Below are positions 56,877 to 64,000 of a DNA stretch of 64,000 nucleotides, in pieces (the stretch's first letter is position 1; each line of letters begins with the position of its first letter). The position numbers and the translations under genes were made by a program. This DNA is from Streptococcaceae bacterium (GTDB lineage: Bacteria; Bacillota; Bacilli; Lactobacillales; Streptococcaceae). The notes under the pieces were generated by a model. That model was not told the DNA's origin. It did not search any database and saw nothing but the letters and a program-made list of their open reading frames with translations. The stretch lies in the NCBI GenBank assembly GCA_022484805.1, contig JAKVKP010000009.1, positions 1 through 64,000 of the forward strand, written 5' to 3'.

Positions 56877-57503
56877 ATGACAGCAAAAGCTGAATCAAAA
56901 ATAATACATTATTTAATAGAGCAATGTAAGAATCCGAGTGGTTTTATTGGTAAGTTAATGCTTGGTATTTGGAATCATACTTTTATGTCGATGGCAAAGT
57001 GGGGACTTAGTTATACTAAATTAAATTCAAATGATATTATTTTAGAAATAGGTTGTGGTGGCGGCGCATTTATTCATCATCTTGCCAAAGAAAAAATAGT
57101 GAATCAGATATATGGTATTGATATTTCAAAAAATGCAATTGAAAAAACAAAAAAGTTAAATGCAAAATTTTTAACGAGAGAAATAGTCGATTTGACGTGC
57201 GTTTCTGCTGAGAGTATGCAATTTGAAGCAAATAAATTTAATCATATTTTTGCGATACAAACACATATTTATTGGGAAAATATTGAAAAAGTATTTGTAA
57301 ATGTTTATCATTATTTGGTTGAGGGTGGCGAGTTTAACCTGATTTGTGAAAAAGATAAAATTAAATATCATCTGCTAAAATATGATGACATTGAGATAAT
57401 GGAAATCGCTTTTAGGGATGCGGGGGTCGTTAAAGTATCCATTTATGAAACACATCAATGGATTCATTATAGAGCGATTAAAAATAAATTTGAGATAGAT
57501 TGA
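56877..57503 (+). CDS. Class I SAM-dependent methyltransferase
   Basis: Motif I, IILEIGCGGGAFIHHLA (near residue 55), binds SAM; IYGIDISKNAIEKTKK and FAIQTHIYW follow as motifs II and IV. The protein has 208 residues and belongs to the Methyltransf_11/25 type. The start ATG 56877 is preceded by GAGGGCG. The substrate is unknown. It is transcribed alone. Confidence 0.82.
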   Translation: MTAKAESKIIHYLIEQCKNPSGFIGKLMLGIWNHTFMSMAKWGLSYTKLNSNDIILEIGCGGGAFIHHLAKEKIVNQIYGIDISKNAIEKTKKLNAKFLTREIVDLTCVSAESMQFEANKFNHIFAIQTHIYWENIEKVFVNVYHYLVEGGEFNLICEKDKIKYHLLKYDDIEIMEIAFRDAGVVKVSIYETHQWIHYRAIKNKFEID

Positions 57504-57549
57504 GGAGATTTGGTCTATATTAAATCCAATCAATTATTTATACAATGCA

Positions 57550-57587
57550 AAAAGCACTTTAAGCTTGATGGCTCAAAGCGCTTTTTT
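57550..57587. terminator. Bidirectional terminator between the methyltransferase and UspA genes
   Basis: AAAAGCACTTTAAGC pairs with GCTCAAAGCGCTTTT over 15 bp with wobble pairs, with a T-run to the right and A-run to the left, so it serves both convergent genes. Confidence 0.82.
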
Positions 57588-57606
57588 GTTATCTAAAGAG
57601 TATCTA

Positions 57607-58062
57607 TTATTCCTTGTTTCTAACGATTAAAACATCACAGGGTGCGTGACGAATCACATATTCAGAAACAGAACCGATGAGTAAACGCTCAATGGTATTT
57701 AAACCAGTTGCCCCAAGCATGATCAAGCCAATTTTTTCCTTTTCTGGAATTTGATTGGCAATTAATGATTTTGGTGAGCCAAATTCAATAATTTTTTTGA
57801 CATTTGTGACACCAAAGTTCTTAGCGCGTTCAATATGCTCGTCAAGAATTTTATTAGCTGCCTGAGTTGCCTCATCTGCTAAAGTGCCATCAAATGAGCT
57901 AACGGATTGAAAAGCACGTGTATCTACAATGTGAGCAATGATTAAAGCAGTATTATTACGCTTTGCAACATTCATTGCTTTTTTAAAGGCGACATCACTT
58001 TCATCAGAACCATCAATTGCGATTAAAATATTTTGGTATTCTTGATTTTCGACTGTGGTCAT
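57607..58062 (-). CDS. Universal stress protein (UspA family)
   Basis: The 151-residue protein has ILIAIDGSDESDVAFKKA at the start and the ATP-binding GATGLNTIERLLIGSVSEYV (G-2x-G-9x-GS) near the end. It is cytoplasmic and linked to stress survival. GAAGGGA precedes the start on the minus strand. Confidence 0.92.
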   Translation of the reverse strand: MTTVENQEYQNILIAIDGSDESDVAFKKAMNVAKRNNTALIIAHIVDTRAFQSVSSFDGTLADEATQAANKILDEHIERAKNFGVTNVKKIIEFGSPKSLIANQIPEKEKIGLIMLGATGLNTIERLLIGSVSEYVIRHAPCDVLIVRNKE

Positions 58063-58364
58063 TTTAATCCCTTCCTTCTTTATTGACTACACCTTCAGTT
58101 TAATATTTTTTGTCTGAAATAACAACTGATAAGGGATTATACTTATAAAATTAAGCAAGTATCGAGTGATAAGTTATAGCTATCACAAGTGATATTTTTG
58201 ACTATTAATGAATTAAAAGAATTTAAATTAATCAACATTCAAAAATTTAATCTTTAAATAGTTTGTTTTTATCAGTTTATAGTTTTTCCGTAATTTACAC
58301 TGAAATATTAGCTACCTATAATGAAGTCTATATGATTATTAAAAAATAAAATTAGGGGGCATTA
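58063..58364. other. Divergent region between uspA and the UroD-like operon
   Basis: It is AT-rich without an ORF. An inverted repeat GTGATA-N9-TATCAC lies at 58166-58186, with a further TGATA half-site at 58190-58194; it could be an operator. The promoter of the plus-strand operon lies at 58294-58322. Confidence 0.45.
58294..58322 (+). promoter_or_regulatory. Promoter of the first UroD-like gene
   Basis: TTTACA (58294-58299) and TATAAT (58317-58322) are separated by 17 bp. The segment TAATTTACACT recurs as TAATTTACTCT before the second UroD-like gene. Confidence 0.6.
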
Positions 58365-59417
58365 ATGTTAAAAATGACAGGAAAAGAGCGGCTTACAGCG
58401 ATGATAAAGGGAGAAAGGATTGATAGAATTGGTATTTCTGGTTGGCTTCACATGCCCTTGGTTGATCATAATCTCGAGGCATTTGTTAAAGAGACGATTG
58501 ATTTTACAGATAATAATCAATGGGACTTTGTTAAACTAATGCCAAGTGGCCATTATTTTGCGGAAGCATACGGTGCTGAAATTGAATTTTTGAATAATCC
58601 GAAAGAATGGTCTGGTAAGATTCATAAATACCCGATTCAAAGTTATCAAGATTTAATAAAGCTATCAGTGATTGAACCTAAGCAAAATCCAACTTTTAAA
58701 CGGGAGATTGAATTTGCAAGACAAATCGTTAATCATTATCAAGGTGATAAACCGGTTTTAGCAACAATTTTTACACCACTTACTTGGATTCAAGAAATGT
58801 TGAGTTCTACGAATCCTGAGCCAGTTATTCAATTAATGCAGCAGCATAAAAGTGAACTTCATCATGCACTGGAAGTGATTTTAGCAACCAATTTAAAGCT
58901 ATTAGATGAGTTTATTGATGTGGGAATTGATGGTATTTTTTTATCTACTCAATGGGCGACTTCGGATCTAATTTCTCGTGAACTGTTAGCAGAGTTTTGT
59001 CATCCCTATGATCAAGCGCTATTGAATCATATTAAAGGAAAGACTTGGTTTAATTTATTACATCTACATTATTCAGAGAATTTATTATTTGATGAGTTTG
59101 TTAATTACGAAGGCATTCATGCTTTAAACTGGGAGAATTGTGCTAAGACAGACGATTCTAGCAAATTGAGTTCTATTGAGTCAGTTAGAGCATTGTTTCC
59201 AGATAAAGTATTAATTGCTGGTATTGATCAGCATCATGATTTCACTACTGTCTCAGAAAACCGTGAAACGGTGAAGTCTATTTTAAAGAATCGACTAACA
59301 ACTGCTTTAAAGGAAAGTGAAAGTCAAAAATTTATTTTTGCGCCTGGCTGTGCTTTGCCACTGGATGTGGATCCAAGTGTTTTTAGTCTGCTTCACGAAG
59401 TTGTTAATGAATTATAA
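58365..59417 (+). CDS. UroD-superfamily methyltransferase-like protein 1
   Basis: The 350-residue protein (MLKMTGKERLTAMIKGERIDR) has the uroporphyrinogen decarboxylase/MtbA TIM-barrel fold. No other heme-synthesis gene is near, so real UroD activity is unlikely; cobamide- or folate-linked methyltransferases share the fold. Their zinc site is usually HxC plus a distant Cys. Here it reads His233-Leu-His235 and Cys329 (APGCALP), so the first Cys is a His. GGGGGC precedes ATG 58365. It starts the module with the second UroD-like gene and an amino-acid-type ABC importer. Confidence 0.75.
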   Translation: MLKMTGKERLTAMIKGERIDRIGISGWLHMPLVDHNLEAFVKETIDFTDNNQWDFVKLMPSGHYFAEAYGAEIEFLNNPKEWSGKIHKYPIQSYQDLIKLSVIEPKQNPTFKREIEFARQIVNHYQGDKPVLATIFTPLTWIQEMLSSTNPEPVIQLMQQHKSELHHALEVILATNLKLLDEFIDVGIDGIFLSTQWATSDLISRELLAEFCHPYDQALLNHIKGKTWFNLLHLHYSENLLFDEFVNYEGIHALNWENCAKTDDSSKLSSIESVRALFPDKVLIAGIDQHHDFTTVSENRETVKSILKNRLTTALKESESQKFIFAPGCALPLDVDPSVFSLLHEVVNEL

Positions 59418-59465
59418 TATTGAAATTTCTCTTAGTAAAACTATCAATTGATAAAGAAAAACTAA

Positions 59466-59494
59466 TTTACTCTACGTACTTTCACTTATATAAT
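59466..59494 (+). promoter_or_regulatory. Promoter of the second UroD-like gene
   Basis: TTTACT (59466-59471) and TATAAT (59489-59494) are separated by 17 bp. The box and its surroundings resemble the promoter at 58294, including a CTAT downstream, suggesting shared control. Confidence 0.55.
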
Positions 59495-59553
59495 CGACAC
59501 TATCATTAAAAATTAATTTTGTGATGAAAAAGGTTATTGAAGGGGGAGTTTTT

Positions 59554-60558
59554 GTGTCAAGTAAAAGAAAACTATTTAAAGCTGTACTTGAAAATAAAGT
59601 GGTTGAGCGAGTGCCGGTTGGTTTTTGGTTTCATTTTTTTGAGGACGAATTGGTAGAAGCAACAGGTAACGAGGCTTTAATTGAACAGAATCTTAATGGT
59701 CATCGCCGGTTTATCGAAGCATTTGATCCGGACTTTATTAAGCTGATGAGTGATGGATATTTTAATTATCCAAATTCTAATATCAGGCTTGGGGCATCTG
59801 AGGCATCGCTTCAATCGCTTCAAACGATTGGTCCTGAACATCCTTGGATTGTCGAGCAAGTTAACTTGGTGAAACGTCAAAAAGCACTATTTAAAGAAGA
59901 AATTTATTCATTTTATAATATTTTCTCACCAGCGACCTATTTGAAATTTCTTTTAGGTAGCGATGCAGCGTTTGTGGAATTTGTAAATTCATATTCAGAA
60001 GCAACGATTCATCATGTTTTAAGTACTGTAGCAAATGATATTGCAGTGCTTGTGACGAAAATTATTCAACTAGCCGATGCTGATGGCATTTATTTTAGCA
60101 CTCAAAATATCAGAAGTGTTAGCGAAACGCATATTTTTGAAAATTTTATCAAACCGAATGATTTAATTGTGCTAGACGCAGCTAACTTAGCGGAAGGTGT
60201 GAATATTTTACATATTTGTGGTTTTGAGGGTGCCAAGAATCGTTTAGAGGATTTTGTTGATTATCCCGCTCAGATTATCAATTGGGCGACTGCTGTTGAA
60301 AAGGTTTCACTTGCTGATGGCCACCAATTATTTCCGAATAAAGTTGTCTTAGGTGGATTTGGTAATACGACGGACGATCTTATTTTTTCTGGTACAAAGG
60401 CGGCAATTCAAAACGAAACAGAAAAAATCATTAATTCACTTGGGGATAGTAATTTGTTATTGATTGGTGCTGACTGCACGGTGCCTAGAGGAATATCTTT
60501 GGAGCATTTAGAGTGGGTACGAAAGGCAGCAATTAATCAAGCGGTGGTTTTTGAATAA
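59554..60558 (+). CDS. UroD-superfamily methyltransferase-like protein 2
   Basis: I place the start at GTG 59554 (MSSKRKLFKAVLENK, 334 residues), behind GGGGGAG, and not at the in-frame GTG 59521. It aligns in layout with the first UroD-like protein but keeps the classical zinc signature His220-Ile-Cys222 (LHICGFEG) and Cys308 (GADCTVP) of MtaA/MtbA-type methyltransferases. The two proteins could act on different carriers or as a heteromer. The ABC importer genes follow after 23 bp. Confidence 0.75.
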   Translation: MSSKRKLFKAVLENKVVERVPVGFWFHFFEDELVEATGNEALIEQNLNGHRRFIEAFDPDFIKLMSDGYFNYPNSNIRLGASEASLQSLQTIGPEHPWIVEQVNLVKRQKALFKEEIYSFYNIFSPATYLKFLLGSDAAFVEFVNSYSEATIHHVLSTVANDIAVLVTKIIQLADADGIYFSTQNIRSVSETHIFENFIKPNDLIVLDAANLAEGVNILHICGFEGAKNRLEDFVDYPAQIINWATAVEKVSLADGHQLFPNKVVLGGFGNTTDDLIFSGTKAAIQNETEKIINSLGDSNLLLIGADCTVPRGISLEHLEWVRKAAINQAVVFE

Positions 60559-60581
60559 AAAGATAGAAAATAGGGAGTTTT

Positions 60582-61451
60582 ATGAGTAGAAAAAAGATTA
60601 TTATTGGTACATTGGTTGGTGTTGTTGTAATTGGCGGTATTATTGCTGTTCGTTCACTACAGACATCCAAAAATGCTGAAGCAGCCAGCTCTGAAAAGGT
60701 GACTGTTTTGCAAGTTGCTCACACACAAAATTATAAACCATATGATTACGTAGACGAGAATGGCAAATCGAGTGGCTTTGAGGTAGATGTTTTAAAAGCA
60801 GTTGATAAAAAACTAAAAAACTATAAATTTGAATATAATCCGACCAGTGATGAAGATTTATTAGTTGGTTTAGAATCAGGTAAGTATGATATTGGTACGA
60901 AAGGTGCATGGAAAACACCTGAGCGTGAAGAAAAATTTATTATTCCAGAAGAAAAAATTTCAGCATCTGTAATTGGAATTACGATTAGAACCGAGGATAA
61001 GGCGAAGTATACGAGCTTAGAATCCTTTGCCGAGGCTGGTGGCAAGTTAGTGCCAATCAGTCCTCAAAGTGCTCAGTATCAAGTGATTGAAGATTTTAAT
61101 CAGGCACATCAGGATACGCCAATTCAATTGGACGCTGCTGAACAGTTTACGATTAGTGATGCTTATGCTTGGGTTTTAGAGAAACGTTACGATGCCTTTT
61201 TTGATATCAAATTAAGCTTTGACAATTCGGTTATCGCTGATGCAGGTCCATATCATCAATATGTGAATCAATTAAGTTATGTACCATACAAAGGAATTCC
61301 AACTTATCCATTAATTCACAAAGATGAAACAAATGAAAAATTTGCGAAGGCATATGATCAAGCGGTGAAGGAATTAGCCGATGATGGGACGTTAACAAAA
61401 TTATCTGAAAAATACTTTGGTGAGGATGTCTTTTCATACATTACTGAGTAA
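60582..61451 (+). CDS. Amino-acid ABC transporter substrate-binding protein 1, membrane-anchored
   Basis: The 289-residue protein belongs to the bacterial extracellular solute-binding protein family 3. An N-terminal membrane segment (about residues 5-23) has no lipobox Cys, so it is held by an uncleaved anchor rather than lipid. The binding domain starts LQVAHTQNYKPYDYVDENG. It is a tandem duplicate of the next gene. It lies between UroD-like genes and the permeases, so its ligand is probably the compound that supplies the methyl group. Confidence 0.85.
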   Translation: MSRKKIIIGTLVGVVVIGGIIAVRSLQTSKNAEAASSEKVTVLQVAHTQNYKPYDYVDENGKSSGFEVDVLKAVDKKLKNYKFEYNPTSDEDLLVGLESGKYDIGTKGAWKTPEREEKFIIPEEKISASVIGITIRTEDKAKYTSLESFAEAGGKLVPISPQSAQYQVIEDFNQAHQDTPIQLDAAEQFTISDAYAWVLEKRYDAFFDIKLSFDNSVIADAGPYHQYVNQLSYVPYKGIPTYPLIHKDETNEKFAKAYDQAVKELADDGTLTKLSEKYFGEDVFSYITE

Positions 61452-61490
61452 ATAATTAATTAAAATTTTAAATAAAAAGGAGTAATTATA

Positions 61491-62363
61491 ATGGGGAAAA
61501 ATAAAAAAATTATCGGTGGTGTTATAGCGGCAGTTGTCGTAGTTGGCGGAATTGTATTAATTCGCGGTTTACAACAAGATAAAAAAGCAGATGCAGAAAC
61601 AACAAATGAGGTGACCGTTTTACAGGTTGCGCATACACAAAATTCAAAACCATACAATTTTGTTAATGATGAAGGAGAGTCAGATGGCTTTGAGGTACAG
61701 GTCTTAAAAGCAGTTGATAAGAAATTAAAAAATTATAAATTTGAATATAATCCAACCAGTGACGAGGATTTATTAGTCGGCTTGGAATCAGGTAAGTATG
61801 ATGTCGGTACAAAAGGTTCTTGGAAAACACCCGAACGCGAAGAAAAATTTATTATTCCAGACGAACCGATTGCGGCATCAATTATTGGGATTACCTTTAG
61901 GACTGAAGATAAGGCAAAGTATACTGACTTAGAAGCCTTTGCTAAGGCTGGTGGTAAATTGATTCCAATCAGCCCTCAAAACGCACAGTATCAGGTGATT
62001 GAAGATTTTAATGAGGCTCATCCAGACACCCCAATTCAATTAGATGCTGCTGATCAATTTACAATTAGTGATGCTTATGCTTGGGTTTTAGAAAAACGCT
62101 ATGATGCCTTTTTTGATATTAAAATTTCATTTGAAAACTCGGTTCTGGCAGAAGATGGTCCATATCATCAATATGCGGATCAATTAACTTACGTACCATA
62201 CAAAGGCATTCCAACTTATCCAATTATTCATCGAGATGAAACGAATGAAAAATTTGCCCAGGAATACGACAAGGCGATTAAAGAATTGAGTGAGGATGGT
62301 ACTTTGAAAAAACTTTCAGTGAAGTATTTTGGAGAAGATGTCTTTTCATATATTCAAGAATAA
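61491..62363 (+). CDS. Amino-acid ABC transporter substrate-binding protein 2, membrane-anchored
   Basis: At 290 residues it repeats the previous protein: anchor segment, no lipobox, then LQVAHTQNSKPYNFVNDEG. A 34-residue block beginning VLKAVDKKLKNYK is identical in both. They differ mostly in the anchor and at scattered positions such as Y-to-S and E-to-Q near the pocket. AAAGGAG precedes ATG 61491. The duplication may widen the ligand range. Confidence 0.85.
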   Translation: MGKNKKIIGGVIAAVVVVGGIVLIRGLQQDKKADAETTNEVTVLQVAHTQNSKPYNFVNDEGESDGFEVQVLKAVDKKLKNYKFEYNPTSDEDLLVGLESGKYDVGTKGSWKTPEREEKFIIPDEPIAASIIGITFRTEDKAKYTDLEAFAKAGGKLIPISPQNAQYQVIEDFNEAHPDTPIQLDAADQFTISDAYAWVLEKRYDAFFDIKISFENSVLAEDGPYHQYADQLTYVPYKGIPTYPIIHRDETNEKFAQEYDKAIKELSEDGTLKKLSVKYFGEDVFSYIQE

Positions 62364-62387
62364 AATACAGCGAGGTGTTAAACAACT

Positions 62388-63095
62388 ATGATTCCATTTA
62401 ATCCGCAAAAAGTAATCGAGGCATTACCAAATATTATATCGAAATTGCCTCAAACAATTGAAATAGTACTTTTTACTTTTTTACTCGGTTCAGCGCTTGG
62501 CCTTTTATTAGCACGTTGGAGTTTAGCAGAGGGTACTTTACGTCAGTCAATTGCTGATAAATATATTCAAATCATGCGCTGTACACCTCCAATTGTTTTG
62601 ATATTTTTGGTTTTTTATACCTTACCAAAAGTCATAGAAATATTACTTTTGGTGGATATTAATGGCTGGTATAAAGGTATTTTCGTGATTGCCGCCTTAA
62701 CCTTGCTATTTTCTGCTAATATCGCGATTACATTTAAGGCAGCCTACTTAGCGGTACCGAAGGGACAGACTGAGGCAGGCTTAGCCAGTGGGCTGACAGA
62801 AACAAGAACCTTCGTTAGAATTGTTTTGCCGCAAGCAACAACGATAGCCTTACCGAATATCGCTAACAACCTTTTAATCCTATTAAAAGAAGGAACATTA
62901 GCTTATATGATTGGCTATGTCGATATTATGGGGGAAGCGCAAAACATTATTTCAAGAAATTTAGGCAATTATGGCCTGGAGACCTATATCGCTGTAACTT
63001 TAGTTTATTGGGCAATTGCATTAGTGATTGAGGGTAGTAGTTTTCAAATTGAACGCTTTTTGAGTAAACATCAAACTCAAGGATTGGGGGTGTAA
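62388..63095 (+). CDS. Amino-acid ABC transporter permease 1
   Basis: This 235-residue HisM/TcyL-type permease has LPQTIEIVLFTFLLGSALGL at the start and the EAA loop TEAGLASGLTETRTFVRIVLPQA in the middle, with about five membrane spans. It forms the channel with permease 2. GCGAGGTG precedes ATG 62388. Confidence 0.9.
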   Translation: MIPFNPQKVIEALPNIISKLPQTIEIVLFTFLLGSALGLLLARWSLAEGTLRQSIADKYIQIMRCTPPIVLIFLVFYTLPKVIEILLLVDINGWYKGIFVIAALTLLFSANIAITFKAAYLAVPKGQTEAGLASGLTETRTFVRIVLPQATTIALPNIANNLLILLKEGTLAYMIGYVDIMGEAQNIISRNLGNYGLETYIAVTLVYWAIALVIEGSSFQIERFLSKHQTQGLGV

Positions 63096-63100
63096 TTCGA

Positions 63101-63883
63101 GTGAATTTTCAGTATATTTTAGCAACCTTCATTGAAGCATTAAAGGGTGTACCAACTACCTTATTGATTAGTTTCGTCGCGTTAATTGTTTCCTTGCCAT
63201 TTGGCTTATTCTTAGCATTATTTCGCTTGAAAAAAGTACCTTTTTTAAGCCAGCTTGCAAGGCTGTATACTTTAATTATTCGGGGAACACCATTGATTTT
63301 ACTGATATTAATGTTTTATAGCTTTTTTCCAAGTTTTTTAAATGCGCTTTTCAAAGAAAATGGTATCGGTATTGATATTTTTAAGGTTAATCCTTTATTT
63401 TATGCTTGTATTGTTTTTTTATTAGTCAGTACGGCTTCAGTTGCCGAGATTTTTCGTTCAGGGCTTTCTGCAATTAATCCAGGTCAGTTCGAGGCAGGAT
63501 ACGCTGTCGGTTTGTCTAGTTTTCATATCTACCGACGCATCATTTTACCACAAGTATTTGTGAGCGCCTTGCCGAATATTTGTAATCTGGCGATTACCTT
63601 GGTTAAAGGTACATCACTTGTCTTTGTAATGACAGTAAAGGACATTACAGCGATTGCCAAAATTCAAGCAAGTTATGGTTATAATTATGCGGAAAGTTAT
63701 CTGGTAATTTTTGTGATTTATATCATAATTTGTAGTTTAATTCAGTTTATCTTTAAGAAAATTGAACAACGTTTGGCAATTAATCGTCAATACAGTCAAG
63801 TAAATTCAAATGAAAAAGAGAAAGTCACAGATCAAGTAGTATCAGAAAAAGGAAAGGGGTGGCTGAATGTTAAATATCCGTAA
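63101..63883 (+). CDS. Amino-acid ABC transporter permease 2
   Basis: The 260-residue permease has the pattern [33 protein letters not shown], and the EAA loop [24 protein letters not shown] charged tail of about 35 residues follows the last span, longer than usual. It is 5 bp behind permease 1, and its end overlaps the ATPase start by 17 nt. The start at 63101 is GTG, with GGGGGTG upstream. Confidence 0.9.
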   Translation: MNFQYILATFIEALKGVPTTLLISFVALIVSLPFGLFLALFRLKKVPFLSQLARLYTLIIRGTPLILLILMFYSFFPSFLNALFKENGIGIDIFKVNPLFYACIVFLLVSTASVAEIFRSGLSAINPGQFEAGYAVGLSSFHIYRRIILPQVFVSALPNICNLAITLVKGTSLVFVMTVKDITAIAKIQASYGYNYAESYLVIFVIYIIICSLIQFIFKKIEQRLAINRQYSQVNSNEKEKVTDQVVSEKGKGWLNVKYP

Positions 63884-64000
63884 GCTTCATAAACAATTTG
63901 GTGATTTAGAAGTATTAAAAGGTGTTGACTTATCCGTGAACCAAGGCGATGTCGTCGTGATTTTAGGACCAAGTGGTTCAGGGAAAACAACCTTACTAAG
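63867..64000 (+). CDS. Amino-acid ABC transporter ATP-binding protein, partial (runs off the window)
   Basis: The visible 44 residues from ATG 63867 ([20 protein letters not shown]) include Walker [13 protein letters not shown]. This is the GlnQ/TcyN type that drives the two permeases. The start lies inside the end of permease 2, preceded by AAAGGGG. Confidence 0.88.
   Translation, partial: MLNIRKLHKQFGDLEVLKGVDLSVNQGDVVVILGPSGSGKTTLL

Noticed and set aside
58365-60558. True uroporphyrinogen decarboxylase (hemE)
   Set aside because: Two divergent copies lie next to an amino-acid importer with no heme genes, and the second has the zinc signature of methyltransferases.

Overview
The window is AT-rich DNA from a low-GC Gram-positive bacterium, most likely a lactic acid bacterium of the order Lactobacillales. 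The reasons are strong GGAGG-type ribosome sites with many TTG starts, the gene order phoH-ybeY-dgkA-era, the ireB-ruvX-yrzB set, a WxL surface-protein locus, a Kup potassium importer, and a cydABCD operon sitting beside only the late steps of menaquinone synthesis. The genus cannot be fixed from the sequence alone. I saw no rRNA, tRNA, CRISPR array, phage or insertion sequence.

Layout. 0-5 kb is a decaying accessory zone: an esterase, a response-regulator/PepSY fusion remnant, a TetR regulator with two matching operator palindromes, the remains of an XRE regulator, and an MFS exporter. 4.7-8.1 kb is an M-box (Mg2+) riboswitch with terminator, followed at a distance by an MgtA-type Mg2+ ATPase. 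8.3-14.6 kb is a sugar-derivative module of two Gfo/Idh/MocA oxidoreductases and two TIM-barrel isomerases, bracketed by an AraC and a LacI regulator. 14.8-25.5 kb is redox and respiration: a Fur-box ferredoxin/flavodoxin reductase, glutamate dehydrogenase, cydABCD, a polyprenyl diphosphate synthase and MenA. 25.7-28.1 kb holds a P1B-4-type metal exporter with a perfect Fur box, and a DUF4395 protein.

28.3-39.9 kb is a complete WxL cell-surface locus. It has a 1630-residue beta-helix-like WxL protein, three tandem small WxL proteins, two small proteins with degenerate sortase motifs, a WxL-interacting protein (WxLIP) split by a -1 frameshift at an A AAA AAG heptamer, a class C-like sortase and an Mga-like regulator. 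A five-copy 61-bp tandem repeat follows. 40.7-52.3 kb is mostly core: phoH, ybeY, dgkA, era, a class A PBP, a SWIM/SNF2 helicase, an RsuA-type pseudouridine synthase and a YjjG-type phosphatase. A structured intergenic segment, possibly a non-coding RNA, follows. 52.7-54.9 kb is kup, read leftwards behind what looks like a yybP-ykoY (Mn2+) riboswitch with its own promoter and terminator. 55-58 kb holds a GNAT, ireB-ruvX-yrzB, a methyltransferase and a universal stress protein.

58.3-64 kb is a methyltransferase/transport module: two UroD-fold proteins, two near-identical membrane-anchored substrate-binding proteins, two permeases and the start of the ATPase. It looks like uptake and demethylation of a small methylated amino-acid-like compound.

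The points most worth following up are the Mn2+-type riboswitch in front of a K+ importer, the slippery heptamer in the WxLIP gene, the UroD/ABC module, the two broken sortase motifs beside an intact sortase, and the structured RNA-like segment near 52.4 kb. All functional calls rest on motif recognition by eye; no database search was run.
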